The position numbers were made by a program, and so were the translations under genes. The notes below the pieces were generated by a model that had not been told where the DNA came from, did not search any database, and saw only the letters and a list, made by a program, of their open reading frames with translations. DNA of 6,412 nt from Methylocapsa sp. Its GTDB lineage: Bacteria > Pseudomonadota > Alphaproteobacteria > Rhizobiales > Beijerinckiaceae. Location: positions 4,385 to 10,796 of the forward strand of contig PLUZ01000202.1 in assembly GCA_003162995.1 (NCBI GenBank), given 5' to 3'. This document shows, in pieces, positions 1 to 6,208 of the stretch; position 1 is the first letter of the stretch; each line of letters begins with the position of its first letter.

Positions 1-7
1 AAACACT

Positions 8-38
8 TTTGTCCGATTGGAACCTGAAATCGGACAAA
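8..38. repeat. 11-bp perfect inverted repeat with 9-nt spacer
   Basis: TTTGTCCGATT at 8-18 is matched by its exact reverse complement AATCGGACAAA at 28-38, with a 9-nt spacer at 19-27. No T-run follows the stem on either strand, so it is not a classical intrinsic terminator. It could be the 3' hairpin of the gene left of the window, an operator, or the end of a small dispersed repeat. The pairing is seen directly; the role is unknown. Confidence 0.7.
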
Positions 39-109
39 TCTGATGGATGAAAGATCAGCCTCACTGCAAACTTCGCAAACAGGCTCGAAGACGCGGGAAG
101 TACGCGTCA

Positions 110-147
110 TAAGAAGCATTCATTATAACGTTCCTTATAATAAGAAG
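110..147 (+). promoter_or_regulatory. AT-rich palindrome with TATAAT, candidate fabD promoter/operator
   Basis: ATTATAA at 122-128 and TTATAAT at 135-141 form a perfect 7-bp inverted repeat around a 6-nt spacer, a spacing typical of dimeric regulator sites. The right arm contains TATAAT (136-141), a perfect -10 box, in an AT-rich island inside GC-rich DNA. The palindrome is bracketed by two copies of TAAGAAG (110-116 and 141-147), 31 bp apart. There is no good -35 hexamer 16-18 bp upstream, so a promoter here would be weak or activator-dependent. The start site would leave a fabD leader of about 180 nt. The repeats are seen; the promoter role is inferred. Confidence 0.35.
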
Positions 148-154
148 TGACGAG

Positions 155-180
155 GGAGGTGCTTGCGCCTTTGCGCCTCC
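155..180 (+). other. GC-rich hairpin in the putative fabD leader
   Basis: GGAGGTGC at 155-162 can pair with GCGCCTCC at 173-180 (eight pairs, one of them G-U) across a 10-nt loop. It lies between the candidate promoter and the fabD start and would be in the 5' leader if transcription begins near 147. It matches no riboswitch class known to me, and in GC-rich DNA such stems arise easily. Confidence 0.3.
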
Positions 181-328
181 GGAGCGGCCGTCTTTCCCAA
201 ATCTTTTCCGGAGCGCTTCCGCGGTCCGGCATGGCCGCGAGAATTTCGGGCGGGCTACTTGACTTGCGCTTATGGCAATGCCACTCGCTGCGCTCACAAG
301 AAACGCGGCACAAACAATACGGGACGGG

Positions 329-1282
329 ATGTCCAAGGCTTTCGTTTTTCCCGGACAGGGTTCTCAAGCCGTCGGCATGGGCAAGGCCTTGGCGGAAACC
401 TTCCCGCAGGCCCGCGCGGTTCTGGCCGAGGTCGACGATGCGCTCGGGCAGAAATTGTCCTTGCTGATGTTCGAGGGCCCGCAGGACGAGCTTACCTTGA
501 CGGCGAATGCGCAGCCGGCCTTGCTTGCGGCCAGTCTTGCCGCGATCCGTGTGCTCGAAGCCGAGGCAGGACTTGATCTTGCGAGGGATGCAAGCTTTGT
601 CGCGGGCCATTCGCTCGGCGAATATTCGGCCCTCGCGGCGGCTGGCTCGCTGAGCGTGGGGGAGGCCGCGAAACTGCTTCGCGTGCGAGGGCTGGCTATG
701 CAGCAAGCCGTGCCGGTTGGTGCTGGCGCGATGGCGGCGTTGCTCGGGCTCGATTACGACGCTGCTCTTGCCATCGCTAAGCAAGCGGCCGCGGAAACGG
801 GCGGCGGTGCGATCTGCGAGGTTGCCAATGACAATGGCGGTGGTCAGGTCGTGGTGTCCGGGTCGCGTGACGCGGTGCATCGCGCGATCGAGATCGCCAA
901 GGAGAAAGGCGCGCGCCGTTCGGTTCTTTTGCCAGTTTCGGCGCCCTTTCACTGCGCCCTGATGCTGCCCGCCGCGGAAGCCATGGCGGCGGCCCTTGGC
1001 CTGGCCGCCATCAAGCCGCCCTGCGTGCCTTTGATCTCGAATGTGCTGGCGGCGCCCGTCACCGAACCGGATGAGATCCGCAAGCTTCTTGTCGCCCAGG
1101 TGACCGGCCGGGTGCGTTGGCGTGAAAGCATGGTCTTCATGGCAGGGAAGGGGATTTCACTCTTCGTCGAATGCGGCGCCGGAAAAGTCTTGTCAGGGCT
1201 TGTCAAGCGGATCGCCGATACGGCACGCGGCGTTTCAATCGGCATTCCAGCCGACATCGATCTTTACCGGGCCCTGGGTTAA
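329..1282 (+). CDS. fabD: Malonyl CoA-acyl carrier protein transacylase (FabD)
   Basis: FabD moves the malonyl group from malonyl-CoA to the phosphopantetheine arm of AcpP in the cytoplasm, supplying the extender unit for fatty acid synthesis. The 317-residue product has the usual family length. It opens with FVFPGQGSQ (oxyanion-hole Gln), carries the nucleophile motif GHSLGE with Ser95, the CoA-carboxylate-binding Arg120 in RGLAMQ, and the catalytic His208 in SAPFH. The ATG at 329 is chosen because MSKAFVFPGQGSQ matches family N-termini. An in-frame ATG at 272 would add 19 residues with no family resemblance. The ribosome site is poor: GGGAC at 321-325 lies only 3 nt before the ATG. fabG begins 34 bp downstream, so the two are probably co-transcribed. 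All key residues are present and the gene looks intact. Confidence 0.96.
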   Translation: MSKAFVFPGQGSQAVGMGKALAETFPQARAVLAEVDDALGQKLSLLMFEGPQDELTLTANAQPALLAASLAAIRVLEAEAGLDLARDASFVAGHSLGEYSALAAAGSLSVGEAAKLLRVRGLAMQQAVPVGAGAMAALLGLDYDAALAIAKQAAAETGGGAICEVANDNGGGQVVVSGSRDAVHRAIEIAKEKGARRSVLLPVSAPFHCALMLPAAEAMAAALGLAAIKPPCVPLISNVLAAPVTEPDEIRKLLVAQVTGRVRWRESMVFMAGKGISLFVECGAGKVLSGLVKRIADTARGVSIGIPADIDLYRALG

Positions 1283-1316
1283 GCCCTAGCTGCCATTCTC
1301 CGGAGTTCCCACGCGC

Positions 1317-2054
1317 ATGTTTAATCTTACCGGCAGGACAGCCCTTGTCACGGGCGCGAGCGGCGGCCTCGGGCGGGCGATCGCGCGGGCCTTGCATGGC
1401 CAAGGCGCCGTCGTCGGGTTATCTGGCACCCGCCACGAGGCGCTCGCCGCGCTCGCCGCCGAACTCGAAACCAACGTTCATATTTTTCCTTGCGATCTTG
1501 CTCATAAAGCTGCGGCGGAGGCGCTCATTCCCGCTGCTGAAGCCGCGATGGGAAGCGTCGATATCCTCGTCAACAATGCCGGCGTGACCAGGGACAATCT
1601 CTTCATGCGTATGAAGGACGAGGAATGGGACACCGTTCTTAGCGTCAATCTGACCGCTGCCTTTCGTCTCTCCCGTGCCTGCCTTAAAGGGATGCTCCGC
1701 AAGCGGCATGGGCGGATCATCGGGATCAGCTCGGTCGTCGGTGTGACCGGCAATGCTGGCCAAGGCAACTATGCGGCCGCGAAGGCGGGAATGATCGGTA
1801 TGTATAAGAGTCTTGCCGCCGAGGTGGCGAGCCGTAACGTGACCGTCAATTGCATCGCGCCAGGCTTTATCGAGAGCCCGATGACGGATGCCTTGAATGA
1901 GAAACAGAAAGAGGCGATCCTCGCCACGGTTCCCATGGGACGGCTCGGAACCGGCTGGGAAATCGCCGCGGCGGTCGTCTATCTCGCCAGCCCGCAAGCC
2001 GCCTATGTCACCGGCCAGACCCTTCATGTTAATGGTGGAATGGCAATGATTTAA
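1317..2054 (+). CDS. fabG: 3-oxoacyl-[acyl-carrier-protein] reductase (FabG)
   Basis: FabG reduces 3-ketoacyl-ACP to 3-hydroxyacyl-ACP with NADPH, the first reduction of each elongation cycle. The 245-residue product is a classical short-chain dehydrogenase of normal FabG length. Visible features are the dinucleotide-binding TGASGGLG (residues 12-19), NNAG (86-89), and the catalytic tetrad Asn111, Ser139, Tyr152 and Lys156 (YAAAK). The PGFIESPMT segment follows, and the C-terminus GQTLHVNGGMAMI is typical of true FabG rather than other family members. GGAG at 1302-1305 gives an 11-nt gap to the ATG. Position between fabD and acpP supports the assignment. The 187 bp after the stop is long for an operon and separates fabG from acpP. 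Confidence 0.96.
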   Translation: MFNLTGRTALVTGASGGLGRAIARALHGQGAVVGLSGTRHEALAALAAELETNVHIFPCDLAHKAAAEALIPAAEAAMGSVDILVNNAGVTRDNLFMRMKDEEWDTVLSVNLTAAFRLSRACLKGMLRKRHGRIIGISSVVGVTGNAGQGNYAAAKAGMIGMYKSLAAEVASRNVTVNCIAPGFIESPMTDALNEKQKEAILATVPMGRLGTGWEIAAAVVYLASPQAAYVTGQTLHVNGGMAMI

Positions 2055-2095
2055 ATAAGATAGGGGACTGTTCGCGGCGAGCGCGCGGGCTCTCG

Positions 2096-2125
2096 CCAAC
2101 CGGATTGAAGTATGTTACCAACCGG
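2096..2125. repeat. Direct repeat CCAACCGG, 22 bp apart
   Basis: CCAACCGG occurs at 2096-2103 and again at 2118-2125, a start-to-start distance of 22 bp, about two helical turns, in the fabG-acpP gap. Such phasing puts both copies on one face of the DNA and fits a regulator binding site, though chance is possible at this length. Confidence 0.4.
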
Positions 2126-2167
2126 CTCAAGCGAGGGGCTCGGCAGGTTGCAGGCCCCCGCATCGCA

Positions 2168-2217
2168 TTGACGCCAGGCCATGGCGGCGAATTCTGAGCA
2201 AAGTTTGAGCAAACTTT
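2168..2217 (+). promoter_or_regulatory. Candidate acpP promoter with operator-like palindrome
   Basis: TTGACG at 2168-2173 matches the -35 consensus at five of six positions. The -10 partner is weak (AATTCT at 2190-2195 or ATTCTG at 2191-2196, spacing 16-17). Immediately downstream, AAAGTTTG (2200-2207) and CAAACTTT (2210-2217) form a perfect 8-2-8 palindrome that would cover the transcription start. The same DNA is also a tandem repeat, TGAGCAAAGTT then TGAGCAAACTT (2195-2205, 2206-2216), with one mismatch and an 11-bp period. With a 2-nt loop and AT-rich arms it is a poor RNA hairpin, so protein binding is the likelier use. The repeats are seen; the promoter and operator roles are inferred. 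Confidence 0.35.
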
Positions 2218-2241
2218 AAAGAGGACGAGGATCAAACAACC

Positions 2242-2481
2242 ATGAGCGATGTCGCCGAGCGCGTGAAAAAAATTGTGGTCGAGCACCTCGGCGTCGATGC
2301 CGACAAAGTTGTCGACGGCGCCAATTTCATGGAAGACCTTGGCGCCGATTCCCTTGACACGGTCGAGCTCGTCATGGCTTTCGAGGAGGAATTCGGTGTC
2401 GAGATTCCTGACGATGCCGCTGAAACGATAGTGACTGTCGGGGACGCCATCAAATTTCTCGAAAAGGCTTCCGCCGCCTAA
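2242..2481 (+). CDS. acpP: Acyl carrier protein (AcpP)
   Basis: AcpP carries growing acyl chains on a 4'-phosphopantetheine arm and shuttles them among the fatty acid synthesis enzymes; it also supplies acyl groups for phospholipid and lipid A synthesis. The 79-residue acidic protein has the normal length and the phosphopantetheine site GADSLD with Ser37, in the expected place at the start of helix II. The following acidic helix ([14 protein letters not shown]) is the recognition surface for partner enzymes. The ribosome site is purine-rich: AGGA at 2222-2225 and GAGG at 2227-2230, the latter 11 nt from the ATG. A candidate promoter and palindrome lie directly upstream, consistent with separate strong expression. 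Intact and unambiguous. Confidence 0.98.
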   Translation: MSDVAERVKKIVVEHLGVDADKVVDGANFMEDLGADSLDTVELVMAFEEEFGVEIPDDAAETIVTVGDAIKFLEKASAA

Positions 2482-2496
2482 TTTCTATAAAAACCA

Positions 2497-2541
2497 GGCA
2501 CGTCCGGACACCAATTTGGCTGAATTGGAATGGAACGTGCC
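2497..2541 (+). other. Nested inverted repeats between acpP and fabF
   Basis: An outer pair, GGCACGT (2497-2503) with ACGTGCC (2535-2541), encloses an inner pair, CCAATT (2511-2516) with AATTGG (2523-2528), around the 6-nt loop TGGCTG. The unpaired flanks are nearly symmetric (7 and 6 nt). The result is a possible two-tier hairpin beginning 15 nt after the acpP stop. There is no T-run, so it is not a standard intrinsic terminator. It could protect the 3' end of an abundant acpP message, attenuate read-through into fabF, or bind a protein. The pairing is seen; the function is inferred. Confidence 0.5.
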
Positions 2542-2609
2542 GCCAATGAGCGCCGGTGCAATGCTGGCTGCCAAGCCCAAAAAGAAGAACCGCAAGGTCA
2601 TTTGAATTG

Positions 2610-3875
2610 ATGCGTAGGGTGGTTGTCACGGGTCTCGGCATGGTCTCGCCGCTCGCTAGCGGGGCCGAGCCGAGCTGGAGCCGTTTGCTCGCGGGCCAAA
2701 GCGGCGCCCGTCCGATTGAAGGGTTCGATGTTTCCGATCTTCCCTGCAAGATTGCCATGCCGGTTCCGCGAGGCGGCGGCGGTGATGACGCGAGCTTCAA
2801 CCCCGATCATTGGATGGAGCCGAAAGAGCAGCGCAAAGTCGACGATTTCATTCTTTACGCGATGGCGGCGGCGACGCAGGCGCTTGCCGATGCGGGCTGG
2901 AAGCCTTCCACCTATGAAGAGCAGATCAAAACCGGCGTTCTGATCGGCGCTGGGATCGGCGGCCTCGGCGGCATCGCCGAGACCGCCATCGTCTTGAAGG
3001 AAAAGGGCCCGCGCCGCGTTTCGCCTTTCTTTATTCCTGGCCGTCTCATCAATCTAGCCGGAGGCTATGTCTCGATTCAGCATGGTCTCAAGGGTCCAAA
3101 CCATGCGGTCGTCACCGCATGCTCGTCTGGAACCCATGCGATCGGCGACGCGGCGCGTCTGATCGCCCTGGAAGATGCCGAAGTCATGGTGGCGGGGGGA
3201 GCCGAATCGGCGATCAACCGCATAGGCATCGCCGGGTTTGCCGCGTGCCGGGCCCTATCCACCGGTTTCAACGACCGGCCGACGCTCGCCTCGCGGCCCT
3301 ACGACACGGACCGCGACGGTTTCGTCATGGGCGAGGGCGCCGGCTGTGTCGTTCTTGAATCCTATGAGCATGCCAAGGCGCGCGGCGCCAAGATTTACGC
3401 CGAGATCGTAGGCTATGGCATGTCGGGCGACGCCTATCATATTACGGCGCCGGCGGAGAGTGGTGACGGGGCCTACCGGGCGATGGCGGCGGCGATCAAG
3501 CGGGCTGGGCTTTCCCCTGGCGATATCGATTACATCAATGCGCATGGCACTTCGACGCCGCTAGGCGACGAAATCGAAATCCGGGCCGTCGAAAGGCTCG
3601 TTGGCAACAGCGGACATCAGCTTTCCATGTCGTCGACGAAATCGGCGATCGGCCATCTTCTCGGCGCCGCCGGCGCCGTCGAGGCGATCTTTTCGATTTT
3701 GGCAATCAGGGATCAAATTGTTCCGCCGACGCTCAACCTCGATCATCCGTCGGTGGCGACCGAAATCGATCTCGTTCCGCACACGCCACGCCAGCGCGAA
3801 GTCGAATTCGCCATGTCGAATTCCTTCGGCTTTGGCGGCACCAACGCTTGCGTGATTTTCAAGCATCCGGATTAA
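2610..3875 (+). CDS. fabF: 3-oxoacyl-[acyl-carrier-protein] synthase II (FabF)
   Basis: FabF condenses malonyl-ACP with acyl-ACP, releasing CO2, to elongate the chain by two carbons; in many bacteria it also extends palmitoleate to cis-vaccenate. The 421-residue product is of normal family length. The Cys-His-His triad is Cys171 (TACSSG), His312 (NAHGTST) and His349 (IGHLLGA), with Lys344 in STKS and the gating-loop motif GFGGTN at 407-412. The ATG at 2610 is chosen because MRRVVVTGLGMVSPL matches family N-termini. An in-frame ATG at 2556 would add 18 residues without family character, and TTG at 2607 is also possible. The ribosome site is weak (AAGG at 2594-2597, 12 nt away). The gene lies 128 bp after acpP, a conserved pairing. 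Cys at the active site and two His residues exclude FabH. Confidence 0.96.
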   Translation: MRRVVVTGLGMVSPLASGAEPSWSRLLAGQSGARPIEGFDVSDLPCKIAMPVPRGGGGDDASFNPDHWMEPKEQRKVDDFILYAMAAATQALADAGWKPSTYEEQIKTGVLIGAGIGGLGGIAETAIVLKEKGPRRVSPFFIPGRLINLAGGYVSIQHGLKGPNHAVVTACSSGTHAIGDAARLIALEDAEVMVAGGAESAINRIGIAGFAACRALSTGFNDRPTLASRPYDTDRDGFVMGEGAGCVVLESYEHAKARGAKIYAEIVGYGMSGDAYHITAPAESGDGAYRAMAAAIKRAGLSPGDIDYINAHGTSTPLGDEIEIRAVERLVGNSGHQLSMSSTKSAIGHLLGAAGAVEAIFSILAIRDQIVPPTLNLDHPSVATEIDLVPHTPRQREVEFAMSNSFGFGGTNACVIFKHPD

Positions 3876-3877
3876 CC

Positions 3878-3893
3878 GGCGGCCAAGGCCGCC
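3878..3893 (+). terminator. GC-rich hairpin just after fabF
   Basis: GGCGGCC (3878-3884) and GGCCGCC (3887-3893) form a perfect 7-bp all-GC inverted repeat with a 2-nt spacer, beginning 3 nt after the fabF stop codon. In practice the loop would open to about 4 nt. No T-tract follows, so termination efficiency is uncertain; it may instead protect the mRNA 3' end. Its position supports the end of the fab transcript being here. Confidence 0.4.
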
Positions 3894-3895
3894 TA

Positions 3896-4009
3896 GATCA
3901 CGATGATTTTGAATTGACTCAATCCAAAATCATGAAAGTGATCGATTCTTAGAGCATAGAGTGGGATGCGGCGGAAAACCGGTTTCCGCTTTTCCTCATC
4001 CCGCTCTAT
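3896..4009. repeat. Two-part palindromic intergenic repeat (REP/MITE-like)
   Basis: Two adjacent imperfect palindromes are visible. The first pairs GATCAC (3896-3901) with GTGATC (3938-3943) and ATGATTTTG (3903-3911) with CAAAATCAT (3925-3933). The second pairs ATAGAGTGGGATG (3956-3968) with CATCCCGCTCTAT (3997-4009; 12 of 13 plus one G-U) and GCGGAAA (3971-3977) with TTTCCGC (3983-3989) around the central palindrome AAACCGGTTT. This resembles short dispersed palindromic elements with GGAAAACCGG cores that I recall from intergenic regions of Hyphomicrobiales genomes; that comparison is from memory. It encodes nothing. Only one copy is in the window, so its repeat nature cannot be shown here. 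Confidence 0.6.
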
Positions 4010-4253
4010 GGAGACCATCCGGCTGACAAGCGAGAAATTCCGGCGTGTGAACCCGATTTCGCCATATTTTCCAGGCGGGATAGATGGCGTCCGCCAATTC
4101 GCGGGCCGGTACGTTTCATAGCGGGGCGGGGTCCGGTTCGTGTCAGGAAAATGCGATATAGACAACCCGCAGACGACAACAATGAGAAATGACGGATCGC
4201 CTCGGCGCATTTTGGCTGGCGAAAAGGCTCCCGTGGCAACTTCGTGAGCTGAT
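4010..4253 (+). other. Upstream region of mltG without recognised signals
   Basis: This is the rest of the 378-bp fabF-mltG gap. I see no gene. A short inverted repeat GGCGG/CCGCC lies at 4074-4078/4091-4095 and a -10-like TATAGA at 4157-4162, but no matching -35 box is evident. Antisense open frames here run through the mltG start and encode nothing recognisable. An mltG promoter is expected somewhere in this interval given the distance from fabF, but I cannot place it. Confidence 0.4.
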
Positions 4254-6107
4254 ATGATGGGCGACAAGCCGCAAACCCCGAACTTGCCGTCAAAACCGAA
4301 TGGAAACGGTGTACCGGAGCCGGATCAGGCCCTTCGCGGCGATTCCCGTCTGGATGGCCGGTTCTCCACCCAAAGAGTGACGCCGCAAAGCCCCAACGAG
4401 GCGCTGCAGCCAGACACCGCTCCGCCGCCGCCGCCAAAGCCAAGGCGCAGGCGGCCCACGCTTTCGGTATTCAGCGGATTTCTCTCTTTTTTATTGGTCG
4501 CGGCGCTCGCCTCCATGTTCGGGCTCGTGTGGAGCCAGCAGCGGATGCGCGCACCGGGTCCGCTCGCCGAAGCCAAGGTCCTCTACATCGCGCCAGGCAC
4601 CGAGGTCCCCGATATTATCGCCCAACTCGACCACGAAGGGGTCATCGACGGTCCGTTCTTGCTCAATATCGCGCTCTTGCTCGAAGGTAACCGCTCAAAG
4701 GTCAAGGCCGGCGAATATCTCTTCAAACAGAATGCCAGTCTGAACGATGTGATCGATACGCTGGTCAGCGGCAAGCAGGTGCTGCACGCAATCACGATAC
4801 CCGAAGGACTGACAAGCGAGCAGATTGTCGAACGGCTCCGCGAAAGCGACTTTCTCCTTGGCGATATTGTGGAGGTGCCGAAGGAAGGCAGCCTGCTGCC
4901 GGAAACCTACAAGGTTGCGCGCGGCGCGGTGCGGGCGGATCTCATCAAAAAAATGCAGGACGATCAAAAGCGTACCGTCGATCAGATTTGGTCGCGCCGG
5001 GCGAGCGGCATTTCCTTGCGCTCTCCCTTTGAACTTGTCACCTTGGCCTCGATCGTCGAAAAGGAAACCGGCAAGGCGGACGAAAGACCGCGGGTTGCGA
5101 GCGTTTTTCTGAACCGCCTGAAAAAAGGAATGCGGCTGCAATCCGACCCAACGATTGTTTATGGCCTGGCCGGGGGCAAAGGCTCGCTTGGGAGGGGGCT
5201 CACGCGTGCCGAGCTCGACAAGCCTACTCCTTATAATACTTATATGATCGACGGTTTGCCGCCCGGGCCGATCGCCAATCCGGGCCGCGCGGCGCTAGAG
5301 GCGGTGGCAAATCCATCGCGCACCCAGGATCTTTATTTCGTCGCCGATGGCACGGGCGGCCATGTTTTTTCAGAAACGCTCGATCAGCATAACCGCAATG
5401 TGCAGCGGTGGCGCCAGATCGAAAAGGACATAAAAGACAAGCAGGAGCAACCGGCGCCCGACGCGGACAGAGCGGCGCCCGCGAGCGAGCCTTCCGCACC
5501 GCTCCCGGCGGCGCCTGCCGCGCCGGCGGCAACCCAGCCCGGGGGCGGCCGGAAAAGCGAGAACGGAATGCCCGCTTCCGTCTACGGATCGCTCCCTGCG
5601 TCGCTTGATCCTGCGCGAAGCAGCACACCCGCGCCGCCATCTCTTTCCTATGCGCCGGCGGCCTCGGCGATTGCGGGAGCGATGCGGGCTACGTCTTCCA
5701 AGACCACCGGGGCTAAACCCGCCGCGAACATAAGTGCCTTCACCTTCGGGCCGGGGCTCGACGAACTTGGCATTTCAATCGGTGGTGTCCCCTCTCCGGC
5801 TGCCGCGATGCTCGATGGTCCGATTGGCCAAGAGGATGCGGCGGACACGCCAAGCGATGGCATTTCCCTCGCATCCGCTGGCGCGGAGCAGAAGACGCGT
5901 GCGACGCCTGCTGGCTTCTCGCCGGGGGCCGACGATTCGCCGGATCAATCCGGAGCGCAAGGAGCGTCTCCCGCGCCACCGCCGCAAAACAACGGACAGG
6001 CCGTGCATCCGAAGGCGTTCGATGCCTCCCAGGGTACCCCTTTCGATCCGCTTCGCAACAAGACCTATGATTTGAACTACGCCAAAACCGTGCCGGCGAT
6101 ACGTTAA
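4254..6107 (+). CDS. mltG: Endolytic murein transglycosylase (MltG/YceG)
   Basis: MltG is an inner-membrane lytic transglycosylase that cleaves nascent peptidoglycan glycan strands and sets their length. The 617-residue protein has a Pro-rich cytoplasmic N-terminus (1-63), a basic RRRRP stop (64-68), one membrane helix (about 71-93), a LysM-like YceG subdomain (about 105-175), and the catalytic domain to about 390. The catalytic Glu is in LASIVEKETG (first Glu, residue 269); LNRLKKGMRLQSDPT, YNTYMIDGLPPGPI and the late FSETLDQHN segment are family hallmarks. From about 395 there is an Ala/Pro/Ser-rich periplasmic tail of about 220 residues, making the protein far longer than the roughly 340-residue E. 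coli form. Start is ATG 4254 or the adjacent ATG 4257; an in-frame stop at 4245-4247 excludes an earlier one. GTGAG at 4244-4248 suits 4257 slightly better. The location after fabF is conserved, though pabC is absent. Confidence 0.93.
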   Translation: MMGDKPQTPNLPSKPNGNGVPEPDQALRGDSRLDGRFSTQRVTPQSPNEALQPDTAPPPPPKPRRRRPTLSVFSGFLSFLLVAALASMFGLVWSQQRMRAPGPLAEAKVLYIAPGTEVPDIIAQLDHEGVIDGPFLLNIALLLEGNRSKVKAGEYLFKQNASLNDVIDTLVSGKQVLHAITIPEGLTSEQIVERLRESDFLLGDIVEVPKEGSLLPETYKVARGAVRADLIKKMQDDQKRTVDQIWSRRASGISLRSPFELVTLASIVEKETGKADERPRVASVFLNRLKKGMRLQSDPTIVYGLAGGKGSLGRGLTRAELDKPTPYNTYMIDGLPPGPIANPGRAALEAVANPSRTQDLYFVADGTGGHVFSETLDQHNRNVQRWRQIEKDIKDKQEQPAPDADRAAPASEPSAPLPAAPAAPAATQPGGGRKSENGMPASVYGSLPASLDPARSSTPAPPSLSYAPAASAIAGAMRATSSKTTGAKPAANISAFTFGPGLDELGISIGGVPSPAAAMLDGPIGQEDAADTPSDGISLASAGAEQKTRATPAGFSPGADDSPDQSGAQGASPAPPPQNNGQAVHPKAFDASQGTPFDPLRNKTYDLNYAKTVPAIR

Positions 6108-6164
6108 TCAAAGCTTGTTTTTAGAATTTTATTCCTGCGGCCGCGCGGATCAGGCCAAAGCATG

Positions 6165-6197
6165 CCCCGAAAAAGCTGCTCGACTTTCTCGATGGGG
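6165..6197. terminator. Imperfect hairpin between convergent mltG and ald
   Basis: CCCC (6165-6168) can pair with GGGG (6194-6197), continued by GAAAAA-type pairing of 6169-6174 with TTTCTCG (6185-6191) after a 2-nt bulge. It lies between the mltG stop (6107) and the stop of the convergent gene (6211-6209), where a two-way terminator is expected. A competing small stem GGGAG/CTCCC (6195-6199/6203-6207) overlaps it. Neither is followed by a clear T-run; the AT-rich patch at 6118-6132 lies outside. Weakly supported. Confidence 0.25.
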
Positions 6198-6208
6198 AGA
6201 TGCTCCCA

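Larger units (their letters stand above)
1..328. other. Non-coding region upstream of fabD
   Basis: I see no gene here. Open frames exist on both strands, but none gives a recognisable protein, and the longest, on the - strand, overlaps the fabD start and looks like chance coding. The region has three parts: an 11-bp inverted repeat at 8-38, an AT-rich island at about 100-147 with a palindrome and a TATAAT box, and a GC-rich stretch at 150-260 with several short inverted repeats (155-162/173-180, 208-212/225-229, 220-224/235-239). The last two overlap and could form alternative structures. Read as a whole, this fits a promoter followed by a long, structured fabD leader of about 180 nt, but that is inference. 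Confidence 0.6.

Noticed and set aside
272..328. Longer fabD with a 19-residue N-terminal extension from ATG 272
   Set aside because: FabD proteins begin close to the FPGQGSQ motif; the extension has no family character.
107..952. 281-codon open frame on the - strand across fabD
   Set aside because: It is antisense to a certain gene, Arg/His/Gly-rich and unrecognisable; it is a shadow of GC-rich codon bias in fabD.
1419..2099. 226-codon open frame on the - strand across fabG
   Set aside because: It is opposite an intact, unambiguous fabG and has no recognisable domains.
2556..2609. Longer fabF with an 18-residue extension from ATG 2556
   Set aside because: The segment is Arg/Lys/Pro-rich with no resemblance to KAS II N-termini, and MRRVVVTGLG at 2610 is a normal start.
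3893..4443. Open frames on the - strand covering the fabF-mltG gap (up to 145 codons)
   Set aside because: They run through palindromic repeat DNA into the mltG start and give no recognisable protein.
5436..6107. MltG tail as a frameshift artefact or a fused separate gene
   Set aside because: The frame stays open with the same codon bias to a plausible stop, and the Ala/Pro-rich composition fits a disordered periplasmic tail; no second domain is seen.
6108..6132. T-rich stretch after mltG as an intrinsic terminator
   Set aside because: The T-runs are not preceded by a stable hairpin; only the short AAGCTT palindrome is present.
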